Shown in pieces: positions 45,809 to 55,719 of a stretch of DNA of 64,000 nucleotides (positions are counted from its first letter, which is position 1; every line of letters starts with the position of its first letter). The translations under genes were made by a program, and so were the position numbers. The notes under the pieces are model-generated. The model saw only the letters and a list, made by a program, of their open reading frames with translations. It was not told the origin of the DNA and ran no database searches. Origin of the DNA: Paulinella micropora (lineage: Eukaryota > Cercozoa > Imbricatea > Euglyphida); the NCBI GenBank assembly GCA_009731375.1, contig BJOX01000096.1:665319-729318 (forward strand), given 5' to 3'.

Positions 45809-47071
45809 TTATTTTTTTGCTTCGCTCTTCGTCGCTTCGCCCCTCTTCTCTTTAATAAAAGTATTGACAATAACGGCTCCAATCCCGCTTAATTTTCTCA
45901 GTTTAGTATTTGTAATATTAGGGTTATCATTGTAAATCTGCTCAAGCAATTTATACTTATCATCTCTACTAGCGCTTTTACCTAATGGTATATAACTACA
46001 TTCTTCGTCTCCGTTTTCGCTTTTAATTTCATTAGTATTATTTAAATTCAAATATAAATCTATTTTGCGTCTCAACTCCTCTAATTCTGTTTTAATCCCT
46101 TCTGCCTTAATTTCTTCAGGGTCGGCCACATTAACCCAACTATAACTAAAACTAGTGAGCATATCGCCGTGCCCCAATACATTGCTTACCCACGTGTTAA
46201 AATTCTCTAATTTCGGATTGGCGAAATTACTATACGACAAACTAGCATATAGTTTTCGCAACATACTGCTTTTCTGCGTGTATTCTGATAGCCAAGGGAA
46301 GATTTTAATAATTCTTTTGTTTAGTTCATTGTTCTTTTGCTTATCAAGTACACCTTCGCTGTTGATGATGACTGCTTTTTTCTTTTTGAAATGATTTCGT
46401 ATTGAATTTACTTGTTCTATTGCAAACTGGGGAGTAAAAAGGACAACAGGCCTCTCAGTCCAATTCTTTTTTTGTCCTTCTCTCTTTTTCGCTAGGTTAT
46501 TCACTCGCAACCAACTCGGTTTATCTGGTATTAATTCATACGTGTTTTTGTCAAATATTTCCACAGGCCTTGCTCCAATTGCTATCATCAAAGCAAGTAG
46601 TTTAAGATAAGGGTCATTACTTAATATCATATCATTCATTTTAGCCATTACATCACGGACATCAATCTGTATTCTTTGTTCGTTTTTGGCTTTGACATCT
46701 TTCTTATATCCCTCAACGATATCAATCCCCTCGTCTTCATTTACATTAAAATACTTATCAAGTTTGCTCATTTCATATACTTTTTCGCTTTGGTAAGGCT
46801 CTATCGCTTTTTTTCTCACCTCAGAAAGTCTTTGTCGCCTACTATTCAAATTTGGATACACAATAGCATATTTAGGATATATTATTTTTAGTGCCTCAAG
46901 CACCTCTTCATCACTAGTAGTCGTGCTAAATAAAGATATAATAGCATTATGAAAGGCTATACTTGGTTTTAATTCGCTATCGTAGAAGTTGGACACCACT
47001 TCATAAATTTTACTTTCGGTAGTAGCAACTCTTAACTGCCTAACAAACTTCTTGTCGTCTTCGCTCCACAT
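45809..47071 (-). CDS. Tyrosine recombinase, possibly protelomerase-like
   Basis: 420 residues. IAIGARPVEIF carries the first catalytic Arg; VNNLAKKREG supplies a Lys; SMLRKLYASLSY gives the second Arg region; VLGHGDMLTSFSYSW contains the GH and nucleophile Tyr. GARPxEI followed by ...LAKKR and R-K-LYASLSY is closer to telomere resolvases (TelN/ResT type) than to classical phage integrases, but I could not align it. The C terminus has a helix-turn-helix-like NITNTKLRKLSGIGAVIVN. Role: integration or resolution of the viral genome ends. Confidence 0.72.
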   Translation of the reverse strand: MWSEDDKKFVRQLRVATTESKIYEVVSNFYDSELKPSIAFHNAIISLFSTTTSDEEVLEALKIIYPKYAIVYPNLNSRRQRLSEVRKKAIEPYQSEKVYEMSKLDKYFNVNEDEGIDIVEGYKKDVKAKNEQRIQIDVRDVMAKMNDMILSNDPYLKLLALMIAIGARPVEIFDKNTYELIPDKPSWLRVNNLAKKREGQKKNWTERPVVLFTPQFAIEQVNSIRNHFKKKKAVIINSEGVLDKQKNNELNKRIIKIFPWLSEYTQKSSMLRKLYASLSYSNFANPKLENFNTWVSNVLGHGDMLTSFSYSWVNVADPEEIKAEGIKTELEELRRKIDLYLNLNNTNEIKSENGDEECSYIPLGKSASRDDKYKLLEQIYNDNPNITNTKLRKLSGIGAVIVNTFIKEKRGEATKSEAKK

Positions 47072-47440
47072 CTTGGTATATATTAGACAAGTCTATATTT
47101 TTTCTAAGTCAAAAATAGAAAATCCACCCGCGCTAAAAAACACTTAAATCGTCGTTGTATCGACTTGGACACTTGAGAGTGCTATTAAGCAACCGAGAGA
47201 GAGAAATTCGTCTTAGTATTAATCGTGTCCAAGTCTGGCCAAGTCCAATACCCCGTGCAGGCTTTTATTTTATGGTCTCATACTTTCGGGTAGAGACGAA
47301 AAAAAAATTACTTTCTTTTAATAAAAGGTTGGACAGGTTGGACAATATAAAAAATGTGTAATACGAAGAAGAATTATAAAATAAATATTGAAATTTAATA
47401 AGGAAAAAGTGTCCAACCCTGTAAGGGTCAAGTAGGACAC

Positions 47441-47460
47441 GGCCAACCACGGGGTTGGCC
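47441..47460. promoter_or_regulatory. Perfect palindromic hairpin
   Basis: GGCCAACC, spacer ACGG, GGTTGGCC. It is preceded by ACCCT-GTA-AGGGT (47416-47428) and by several TGTCCAA/GTCCAAG words (47160-47410). The cluster lies between the recombinase and the next gene and could be a recombinase target or terminator. Confidence 0.5.
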
Positions 47461-47562
47461 ATAAATAGGAGAAGATATTTTCACTCGCCCTGCTCTTATA
47501 TTTATCCTCGCGCTTGCTCATTGAATTACATATTAAGCATACTATACATCGTATATATAACA

Positions 47563-47916
47563 ATGAGTACCATCATAGAAGAAATAAAGGCGGTGTTCAA
47601 CCTCCCTGATCCTAAACAGCAACGATATAGGGAAAAGAATGCGGAGAAAATCAAAGAATATAGAGCAGATTATAGACAGAATAATAAGGACAAAATTAAA
47701 GAGCATCAAAGGAAATATAGAGAAGCAAACAAGGATAAGATAAATAAACAACGACGGGAATATTACAAATTAAATAAGAACAAAATTCAAGAGCAACAAA
47801 AGAAATACAGAGACACTAATAAGGAAATATCAGATAAATACAAAGAAGAATATCTCAAGCAGAAGCAGAAAGAAACTGATCCTAATGTTGAATACTTAAA
47901 AACCCTTCAATTCTAA
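47563..47916 (+). CDS. Lys-rich NKDKI-repeat protein
   Basis: 117 residues starting MSTIIEEIKAVFNLPD, followed by five repeats of the form YRExNKDKIKEHQRKY. The repeats match the C-terminal tails of the two GIY-YIG genes of the same element, without a nuclease domain. Likely a DNA-binding helical tail that was separated or copied from such a nuclease. Confidence 0.6.
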   Translation: MSTIIEEIKAVFNLPDPKQQRYREKNAEKIKEYRADYRQNNKDKIKEHQRKYREANKDKINKQRREYYKLNKNKIQEQQKKYRDTNKEISDKYKEEYLKQKQKETDPNVEYLKTLQF

Positions 47917-49190
47917 AATAATATCGTTATGGCCACCAATTTTGGAAAAAGGGAGCAGTTTTGCCGATTGTCCACACAATGAGGTACGTATCTCAAGTCA
48001 AAAATAACACAATGAGGTACGTATCTTGCCCCCAAAACCCCAGAAACTGGGGTTTTCGTGGATCCACAGAAATCACAACTAATTTCACTTTTTTGTGTGT
48101 ATTTACCCCCCCAACCCCCCCCCCCCCCCTTCNNNNNNNNNNCCCCCCCGTTTTGTGGTGTGATCATTTATGTATTCGCGACTTGTCCAACCGCAAACTA
48201 TAAAACAAGCCTTAAAAAAGTAAAAAAACCAACATAGGACATATAGAAAACATACATTGAAAATAAAAAAGTGTCAAATGTTTAACATAAATTTTTCTAA
48301 CTGAGCACATTAAGAGAGATTTTGACGAAATGACACATAAACGATATTTATATATATATATATATATATAATATATATTTAAAAAATAATACAAATCTAC
48401 GATAGGCCTGATCACATGTATCGTACCACAAGTGAAATTTACTACCTATTTTGGATAGACCGACTTGAGCCGCTTGTTTGGTGCCCTGCCAGCTGCGTGT
48501 TTGCAGTAAAAATTCGTGTCCAGAGAAGCTATGGGGTCTTGGCAAGAAATTGCAAGAAAAAGTAATGGGGCAGGTGTGTTTCTTATGTGCTTGGTGACCA
48601 CCTCTTGGTAGGTATCTTTTTCGAGCTAATACGCGAAGCTGGCGAGGTGGCTTAAAACTTGGTCTGCGCACACCACCATTGCTGTGCACAGACTCCCACA
48701 GCACAAGAGACAGGCTATCAGCCTCGCATCTGCTTTCCCATACAGGGAATCGCGTCGATTTGAGTAATTAGCTTTTAGCTATAGCTAGTTTAAATTATGA
48801 GCACTCTGACTAGGATTAATATTTATGAATTAGTTTCTATTATTTGTACAACGTTTCATTATTATTAAAATATTTTCTTGTGAAAAAAAAACAAACAAAA
48901 AAAAAAGAAAAAACTTTCCAGTAGCTTTCTGTTGAACCTTAGTTCCAGATTTCCTTCTGAGCTGGTACTGTTGTTCCTTGGAATCAGAATTCTTTTGAAT
49001 TAGGCTCCTTTTTTTCTTTCTATCGTCTCTTTCTCATTAAACCTTGTGTACTGTACATATATATATATATATTTAAAAAATAATACAAAACCTACGATAG
49101 GCCTGATCACATGTATTTCCTTTTTGTCCCGATCAGGACCGGTCGGGTTAGTATTGCCATTTTAGTACTGTCATATTGGCATTAGACGTG
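47917..49190. other. Noncoding spacer right of the AT-rich element
   Basis: Contains a 20-bp direct repeat ACACAATGAGGTACGTATCT (about 47975 and 48010), a hairpin AAAACCCCA-GAAAC-TGGGGTTTT (48034-48056), a poly-C gap (48133-48142) and (TA)n at 48350. A direct repeat of about 40 bp (TTTAAAAAATAATACAAA followed by CTACGATAGGCCTGATCACA) recurs at about 48376 and 49072. No gene is supported. Confidence 0.55.
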
Positions 49191-49199
49191 AATATTCAC

Positions 49200-49940
49200 G
49201 ATCAGCCAAATTATACGTGTTTTGCGTTGTAACGGCATTTTTGTGGTCGTTGGTGGCACCAGGTGGCACCGTGTGATACGGGCGAAAAAGGCAGTAGTTG
49301 TTGCAATTTCAGCAATGCCGAAATGTTCCTGGGTGGTGCCCCTTTCGGCCGTATCACCCCGGTGGCACCATTCACCACTTTTTCATGCAATAGTTTGAGA
49401 CATCTGCCACGGGTCTGGCCCCTGCCCCCTGGGGGGAGTGAGGGTTTTTTGCCCCTTCCTGAAAAGTTGTGGATAAACTTCCAGACTTCACGTCTCGTAG
49501 CCACATTTTGTGGTGGAAATTCACTGTAAAAGTGCGAAAAATGCAGTAGTCGCTGCAAATTCTGCAAAATGCCGAAATGTCACTGTGTGGTGCCCCTTTC
49601 GGCCGTATCACCCCGGTGGCACCATTCACTACTTTTTTCAGGCCATAGTTTGAGACATCTGCCACGGGTCTGGCCCCTGCCACCTGGGGGGAAGGGGGGT
49701 TTTTTGCATCTTCCTGAAAAGTTGTAGATAAACTTCCAGACTTCACGTCTCATAGCCACATTTTGTGGTGGGAATTCACTGTCAGCATAAATACGTGTGT
49801 TTTGCGGTGTAACTGCATTTTTGTGGTCACCGGTGCCACCGGTGAAAAAATGCAATAGTTAGGATAATTGAGGCAGTGCCGAAATACCCCTGGGTGCTAC
49901 CTTTTTCGGCCGTATCACGCAGGGTGGCACCGGGTGGCAT
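49200..49940. repeat. About 250-bp tandem repeats left of the GC-rich element
   Basis: GGTGCCCCTTTCGGCCGTAT (with CACCCCGGTGGCACCATTCAC), TTTGAGACATCTGCCACGGG and ACTTCCAGACTTCACGTCTC recur in the same order at about 49334-49495 and 49589-49750, with a partial third copy near 49890. The GAGACATCTGCCACGG part also recurs inside the GC-rich element, linking the array to it. Confidence 0.8.
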
Positions 49941-50237
49941 GATTATGTGAAAAACACATGATTTTTCTGGTGGTAGGATTCTGGATTTTTTTAGCGACCG
50001 AACTTTGCTGCCTTCTCCTGCAGCCGCCCGTGGTCCGTTTTGGTGGGGACAAGTGGCGTTCGACGCGCCAGGTCGAAATCTACCTGAATCTGCCATAAAA
50101 ATTTTTCTGGTGGGCGGTGCCACCTGAACCCACCCACAAGTGAAAATCCACTTATTTGTGCAGTGGGTACCAGCAACGAATTTTTTTTATTGCACAGGCC
50201 CCAGGCTCCTGCCACTCGCAGTCCGAAAAAGCAGTGA

Positions 50238-51584
50238 ATGATTCGAAGTGCGCGCACCAAGAGGGGTGTCGGTGTCACTGCCGGTCCGAGCAGAGCTGCA
50301 GCGCACAATGTGGGCGGCTCTGCAAAGATTACTACTCGCTCCGCAACCAAGGCTGAAGCGCCCAATGCGGGCGGCCCTGGCTGGAAGAGCAGTAAGGCGC
50401 TGCCACCGCCCCCTCCTGGTCGCACGCGCCGAGAAATGACCACGCCACTGGACCGCGGCATCAGCCAGAAAAAGGCACAGCCCTCGTCCGCCGCAACCAA
50501 GCGGAACAGGAAAAAGAAAGAGAAGAAGAAAGCGAAAAAGAAAACCAAGAAGATGTCAGGAGAGGAGATGGCCTGCCTCCGCCTGGCGGTTGAGTACAAT
50601 CATGTGACTCAGCTTGGATGTGACAGCAGTCACGTCGGAGAGCCGCCCGAGGAAGGGCCCGAGTCCGAAGCATGGGACCGTCTACAAGAACTGTCAACGG
50701 AAGACTTGAAGCGAGAGGCAGAGCAGGCTAAGGGGTCCATCCGCCAGGAAGTGATGCTCCCCGGCAAGGAGAGCTTCTTGTGGATTGCCTACAACTGGGA
50801 AGACCAGCCGCATGCTCCGACCCCCTGCCGGGAGGACATAAAGGTCGATTTGGACACCGACTCGTTCACCATTGCGTTCCCTGACAAAAAGGACCCTCTG
50901 CGGAAGAAGCACGTGCAGGAGCTCATCCCCATCAAAGTGTTTCGGGACGAGTTTAAGGGCCAGCCGGGCAGGGAGCGGGACTACGAGGAGCGCCAGCACA
51001 TGGTTCATGCCTGCATCAGCCGGGCGGGCTTGCGCAAAACGAACGGCCTGAAGCAGGATGTGTACTGGCCGCTGGGCAGCGGTGCCAACGACGACGGCCC
51101 GGCGCCCTTCCCGCGTGGTGACCTGTATCGCCTCTCCGCGCGCTCCTCGGGCCGATACTACTGCGTCCAAGACGCGTTCTTCAACGCGTTGGTCGCCGCG
51201 GGCTGTCAGCCGCCCAGCAAGTACCTCGCCCTTTTGCACGCAAAGCTGAACTGCTACTGCGAAGTCCAGCAGCTCATCGATTTTCTCGGCGACTGCTTCC
51301 GGTGCTTCGACACTAGCTCACTCTACTCTCTGCGCCCTCTCAAGAAGGCGAGCTGGTACGACCTGACCCGTAAGGGCAGCGACCTTCGTGGCATCTTTCT
51401 CGTCAGCGGCTGGGCCCACACGGTAGCAGTGGACACGAAGAACGGTCTTTTGCTGAAGGCGGCCAGCCATTTTGCCATGGCTCTCACTCAACAGAATCTC
51501 GTGGCCTGCCGCATCTTTGACGGGCCCGTCTCCGTCTACCGCCTCGTCGCCAAGCAGGCACCCGCCCAGCCAGCCTCGGTGTAA
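50238..51584 (+). CDS. Candidate papain/OTU-like cysteine peptidase with basic N-terminal tail
   Basis: 448 residues. The first 105 are low complexity, Ala/Pro rich, then a strong Lys tract (KRNRKKKEKKKAKKKTKK), a probable nuclear-localisation or DNA-binding tail. ATG 50553 (MSGEEMACLRLAVEY) is an alternative start of the folded part. Near the C terminus, YYCVQDAFFNAL (Cys309) and GWAHTVAVD (His394, Asp399) have the Cys-then-His order and context of papain-like/OTU-type peptidases, unlike the His-Asp-Cys order of adenain-type maturation proteases of PLVs. Activity is inferred only from these motifs. It lies between copies of the GAGACATCTGCCACGG repeat. Confidence 0.55.
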   Translation: MIRSARTKRGVGVTAGPSRAAAHNVGGSAKITTRSATKAEAPNAGGPGWKSSKALPPPPPGRTRREMTTPLDRGISQKKAQPSSAATKRNRKKKEKKKAKKKTKKMSGEEMACLRLAVEYNHVTQLGCDSSHVGEPPEEGPESEAWDRLQELSTEDLKREAEQAKGSIRQEVMLPGKESFLWIAYNWEDQPHAPTPCREDIKVDLDTDSFTIAFPDKKDPLRKKHVQELIPIKVFRDEFKGQPGRERDYEERQHMVHACISRAGLRKTNGLKQDVYWPLGSGANDDGPAPFPRGDLYRLSARSSGRYYCVQDAFFNALVAAGCQPPSKYLALLHAKLNCYCEVQQLIDFLGDCFRCFDTSSLYSLRPLKKASWYDLTRKGSDLRGIFLVSGWAHTVAVDTKNGLLLKAASHFAMALTQQNLVACRIFDGPVSVYRLVAKQAPAQPASV

Positions 51585-52388
51585 GCAGTGGACACGCTTG
51601 CTAGCTTTGACACCCAGTTCTGTTTTTTTTTCATTAAAGGAAAACTTACCGTTAAAAAAAACACTTGCTTCCCTTGAGACATCTGCCACGGGTCTGGCTC
51701 CCTGGCTCCCGGGGCAAAGGTAACTTTTTGCACCCTCCCCAAAAGTTGTGGATAAACTTCCCGACTTCACGTCTCATAGCCACATTTTAGGGAGGAAATT
51801 CACGGAGAGTAGGAAATTTACCGCAAAACGAAAAAAAATCCCTTTCGGTTTCCCTTGGAGTTTGAGACATCTGCCACGGGTCCGGCCGCCGCCCAACCCC
51901 CCGGGGGGGGATTTTCCTGGATTTTTAAAAATAGATTTTCAAAAAATGTCAGTTTTTTGTCTCAAACTCTATTAATTTGTCTCAAAAGGGAGATTGAAAA
52001 GGGGGTGAGGGGTGGCCCCCATTCGCCGCTCGCCTCCTCTTTCACAGGCTGTCTCAACCCTGTCTCAAGGCGCCGGCCTTGCCTGTGCGATCTTTGGCCT
52101 TTTTTAGGGGGGTCTGAGACGTATGAGACACTTTCTTTAATTTTTCAAAAAAAAATTAAAAAAAAAACAGAAAAGGAGGGAGGGGAGGGGGGTGGGGGGT
52201 TTTCCGGATCGTGGCAGATGTCTCAAGAAAAAATACACAGGGGGAGGGGAGAGGGGGGGGGGCTTTCCGACAGGGTGGGGGGCCGGGGGGAGGGAAAGGG
52301 AGGGAGGGGGTTGCTTTTCCCGACAGGCGGCGCTGGCCGAGCAGTAAAAATAATTAAACTTTTTTCCTCTGGTTCTGTTAAATACGAA
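51585..52388. other. Intergenic region with GAGACATCTGCCACG repeats
   Basis: Copies of the 16-mer GAGACATCTGCCACGG at about 51678 and 51866, and an inverted copy (ending CACGATC) near 52207; the first is followed by the same ACTTC(C)CGACTTCACGTCTC block as in the 49-kb array. Poly-A/poly-G rich; no gene is supported despite open frames. Confidence 0.7.
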
Positions 52389-52607
52389 ATGTTAGCAGTC
52401 TGTCCTACCTGTGGTGCTTGCTTCTTTGAAGGCCAGCTTTACTGGACGGGGACCGGGAAAAGAGGCAATCCCAAGGATCTTGCCTCGCTCGTCTGCAGAC
52501 CCTATGGCGACGGCGCCTGCATCAACCCCGCGCGAGACGTCCCTGGCGGAGACACCTGGGAGGAGCGGATGCGCTTCGTGGACAATTTCCTGGACGAGAT
52601 GTTGTAA
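52389..52607 (+). CDS. Small zinc-binding protein
   Basis: 72 residues: MLAVCPTCGACFFEGQLYW with a CPTCGAC knuckle at residues 5-11 and two further Cys (VCRPYGDGAC). The N-terminal CxxC followed by a distal Cys pair loosely recalls Rpb10-like RNA polymerase subunits, but the spacing is not convincing. Chosen start is the ATG at 52389 after an AT-rich leader (AATAATTAAACTTTTTTCCTC). The next gene starts 47 bp after its stop with a similar leader. Confidence 0.55.
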   Translation: MLAVCPTCGACFFEGQLYWTGTGKRGNPKDLASLVCRPYGDGACINPARDVPGGDTWEERMRFVDNFLDEML

Positions 52608-52653
52608 ATAATTAAAAAAAACTTTTTCTCGTAGTCTACTAAACTAGCAAGGA

Positions 52654-54001
52654 ATGAAAGTAGCCAGGTCCTACAAGCGCCGTCGTCTGGACGGTGCGAC
52701 CGACGACTTTGTGCTGCCGGTTGACGGGCAGAACGGCGACGTCCTTGTCTCCGACGGTGACGGGGGCGTGAGATGGGCAACAGGAGGAGTGGCCGCGAAC
52801 GACGCGGTAGCCCTCAACACTGCTCACAGACTGACTACGTCCGGGAACCCGCACTTGGTCAATTTAGCCGACCTGATTACCCTGACGCTGGACACCGAAG
52901 CGAAAGTTAACCAGCCGGCCGGGATGACTTCTAACAGCTCCGCTGGCTTTGTGGCCTCAGCCTCTAGCAATTCCACCCAGGCCTTCTCAGCCTTTGACAG
53001 CGACTTCTCGACCTTGTGGGGCACAACCGCTCCCGACAGCTACAGCGGCAACAACTACACTGGCGTGATCGAGACGGTGGTCGATAATCTCACGGTGGTA
53101 GGCGCGTGGCTCCAGCTCGATCTGGGCCAGCACGCTAGACTGACTGCTTACCACGTCACGTCCGCGGGCGCCATCACTGCGCCCAGAGACTGGGTAGTCG
53201 TTTATAGCGCGGACGGCAGCCAGTGGTTCACTTGGGACAGCCAGACGGCCCAGACCTTTGTAGGCGACAGCCTGCGCACGTTCACGCCGGCGGCAGCAGC
53301 CGAGTACGCCAGATACTTGCGTGTAATCTGCACCAAAAACAACGGGGCGGGAGTTTGGTACATGCGGAGCCTGGCCTTCGACTACCAGCTGTACAAGGCC
53401 GGCTGCATCGAGAACACCAGTTATTCGACCAAGGCCTCGCAGCTGGCGCCCAAGGCGTACGTCGACCACCAGGTGGCAGGAGCGGTGAAGTTCCCGTCGA
53501 TCATGCCTACCCAAAACGACTGTGTCGTGACCATGGATCCAGACGGTTCGATCTTTGCAGTCAAGGACAGGACGCTCAAGCAGCCATCTTTGGCTCCTAG
53601 CGGTAATGACGCGATCGTGCTCATGGACACCGACTTTACAGTCACAACGATCCCGGACACTCTCGCGAGGCTGCCGGACCCTCTGCCCGCCTCGACCGCG
53701 CAGCTGGTGACGGTCGATCCAGACGGCGTGCTAGGCTTAAGCAGCCAAGTAAGCTCGTCGACGCTCACGCTGACAGGGGCTGGCGTCAACAGTACGCTTT
53801 CCGCGCCTGCCACTGGCTCCGTCGCGCTCAAGCTGCCTGTGGCCCTGCCCAGCGCAGGCACCAAGCAGTTCGTCACGGTCGACAGCGCGGGCCAGTTCGC
53901 TACCGGTGCCAGTGGCTTCAAAGGGGGAGACAGTGTAGCAATCGGGACTTCCGCGGGCGACGGACAGCAACCATTCGCCGTCGCAATAGGCACTCAAGCA
54001 G
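52654..54001 (+). CDS. Fibre/adhesin protein, first contig copy
   Basis: About 450 residues to the 10-N gap. The N terminus is basic (MKVARSYKRRRLDGATDD), then a discoidin (F5/8 type C)-like domain: AFDSDFSTLWGT, AWLQLDLGQHARLTAYHV, WVVVYSADGSQWFTW, ARYLRVICTKN. After it come repeats of the form LxLPxALPSAGTxQLVTVDSxG and a final YadA-head-like VAIGTSAGDGQQPFAVAIG. Discoidin domains bind glycans or lipids and the repeats resemble phage/giant-virus fibre shafts, so a host-attachment role is likely. Cut by the gap; the following contig repeats most of it. Confidence 0.72.
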
Positions 54002-54011
54002 NNNNNNNNNN

Positions 54012-55709
54012 GATTTAGCCGACCTGATTACCCTGACGCTGGACACCGAAGCGAAAGTTAACCAGCCGGCCGGGATGACTTCTAACAGCTCCGCTGGCTT
54101 TGTGGCCTCAGCCTCTAGCGATTCCACCCAGGCCTTCCTAGCCTTTGACAGCGACTTCTCGACCTTGTGGGGCACAACCGCTCCCGACAGCTACAGCGGC
54201 AACAACTACACTGGCATGATCGAGACGGTGGTTGATAATCTCACGGTGGTAGGCGCGTGGCTCCAGCTCGATCTGGGCCAGCACGCTAGACTGACTGCTT
54301 ACCACGTCACGTCCGCGGGCGCCATCACTGCGCCCAGAGACTGGGTAGTCGTTTATAGCGCGGACGGCAGCCGGTGGTTCACTTGGGACAGCCAGACGGC
54401 CCAGACCTTTGTAGGCGACAGCCTGCGCACGTTCACGCCGGCGGCAGCAGCCGAGTACGCCAGATACTTGCGTGTAATCTGCACCAAAAACAACGGGGCG
54501 GGAGTTTGGTACATGCGGAGCCTGGCCTTCGACTACCAGCTGTACAAGGCCGGCTGCATCGAGAACACCAGTTATTCGACCAAGGCCTCGCAGCTGGCGC
54601 CCAAGGCGTACGTCGACCACCAGGTGGCAGGAGCGGTGAAGTTCCCGTCGATCATGCCTACCCAAAACGACTGTGTCGTGACCATGGATCCAGACGGTTC
54701 GATCTTTGCAGTCAAGGACAGGACGCTCAAGCAGCCATCTTTGGCTCCTAGCGGTAATGACGCGATCGTGCTCATGGACACCGACTTTACAGTCACAACG
54801 ATCCCGGACACTCTCGCGAGGCTGCCGGACCCTCTGCCCGCCTCGACCGCGCAGCTGGTGACGGTCGATCCAGACGGCGTGCTAGGCCTAAGCAGCCATT
54901 TGACAACCTACACCAACCCTCACCAAGTCACGGCCGCCCAAGTCGGTGCACCTACTACTACGGCCTTCAACTCACACACGACAAACTACAATAACCCGCA
55001 CCAAGTGTCGCTGGCTAACCTAGTGAACTCATCGACGCTCAAGCTGACGGGAGTGGGTGGCAACAGCACGCTTTCCGCGCCTGCCACCGGCTCCGTCGCG
55101 CTCAAGCTGCCTACGGCCCTGCCCAGCGCAGGCACCAAGCAGTTCGTCACGCTTGATAGCGCGGGCCAGTTCGCTGTAGGCGCCACCGGCTTCAAGGGCG
55201 GAGACAGTGTAGCAATCGGGACTATAGCGGGCGAGGGACAGCAGATACTCAAAGTCGCAGTAGGTCGTGAAGCAGGCGCGAGTGGACAGGGCCAGTTTGG
55301 AACTGCCGTTGGCTACAGGGCGGGATACTCTAGCCAGGCAGATCTCGCCGTCGCGATCGGTTCCTACTCCGCAGAGAGCACACAAGGCAATTCATCGGTC
55401 TCTGTCGGTCCCTATACCAGCACGCTCGGTGTACGGTCGGTTGGGATCGGCAGTACGGCTATCACGGATGCTGCCGCTCAGGAATCAGTCGCAATAGGCT
55501 ACCGAGCAAAGGCAGCGACATCCCGCTCGATCGTGCTGAACGCCACGGGCGCTGAATTAGTGTCCGCTAACACTGATGCTGCCTATATCAAGCCGCTGAG
55601 GTCGGGCGCAGATTCTACCACCGCCGAGAAGGCAACACAATGGAACAGCACGACCGGCGAGCTCACCGCCTCTAAATTTACACTCCCGCTTTCGCTGCCC
55701 GCCAGCACT
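54012..55709 (+). CDS. Fibre/adhesin protein, second copy with NPHQVT and YadA-like repeats
   Basis: Near-identical to 52861-53745 over about 880 bp (few substitutions), then different: LTTYTNPHQVTAAQVGAPTT and HTTNYNNPHQVSLANLVN, which resemble the NPH-V-A-Q-GA repeats of phage tail fibres, then the ALPSAGT repeat, then a long run of YadA/trimeric-autotransporter head repeats (AVGYRAGYSSQADLAVAIG, VAIGYRAKAATSRS). It ends with SANTDAAYIKPLRS, a segment often preceding a chaperone-type fibre tip. Both ends are gaps, so it may be another allele, a paralogue, or the true continuation of the first copy. Confidence 0.7.
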
Positions 55710-55719
55710 NNNNNNNNNN

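Larger units (their letters stand above)
38269..47916. mobile_element. AT-rich polinton-like virus (PLV) element
   Basis: About 9.6 kb of dense, short-spaced, AT-rich genes on both strands. They include a packaging ATPase, a double-jelly-roll-type capsid protein, a penton-like protein, a tyrosine recombinase and GIY-YIG nucleases. ATPase plus MCP plus penton is the morphogenesis core of PLVs, virophages and polintons. No DNA polymerase, primase-helicase or cysteine protease is present, so it is partial, or the missing genes lie beyond the minisatellite boundary. Whether it is an integrated provirus or a mis-joined viral contig cannot be told here, though tyrosine-recombinase integration would fit. 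Confidence 0.78.

Noticed and set aside
53223-54751. Additional ORFs inside the fibre genes on both strands.
   Set aside because: GC-rich sequence leaves other frames open; the discoidin frame has clear domains and the others do not.
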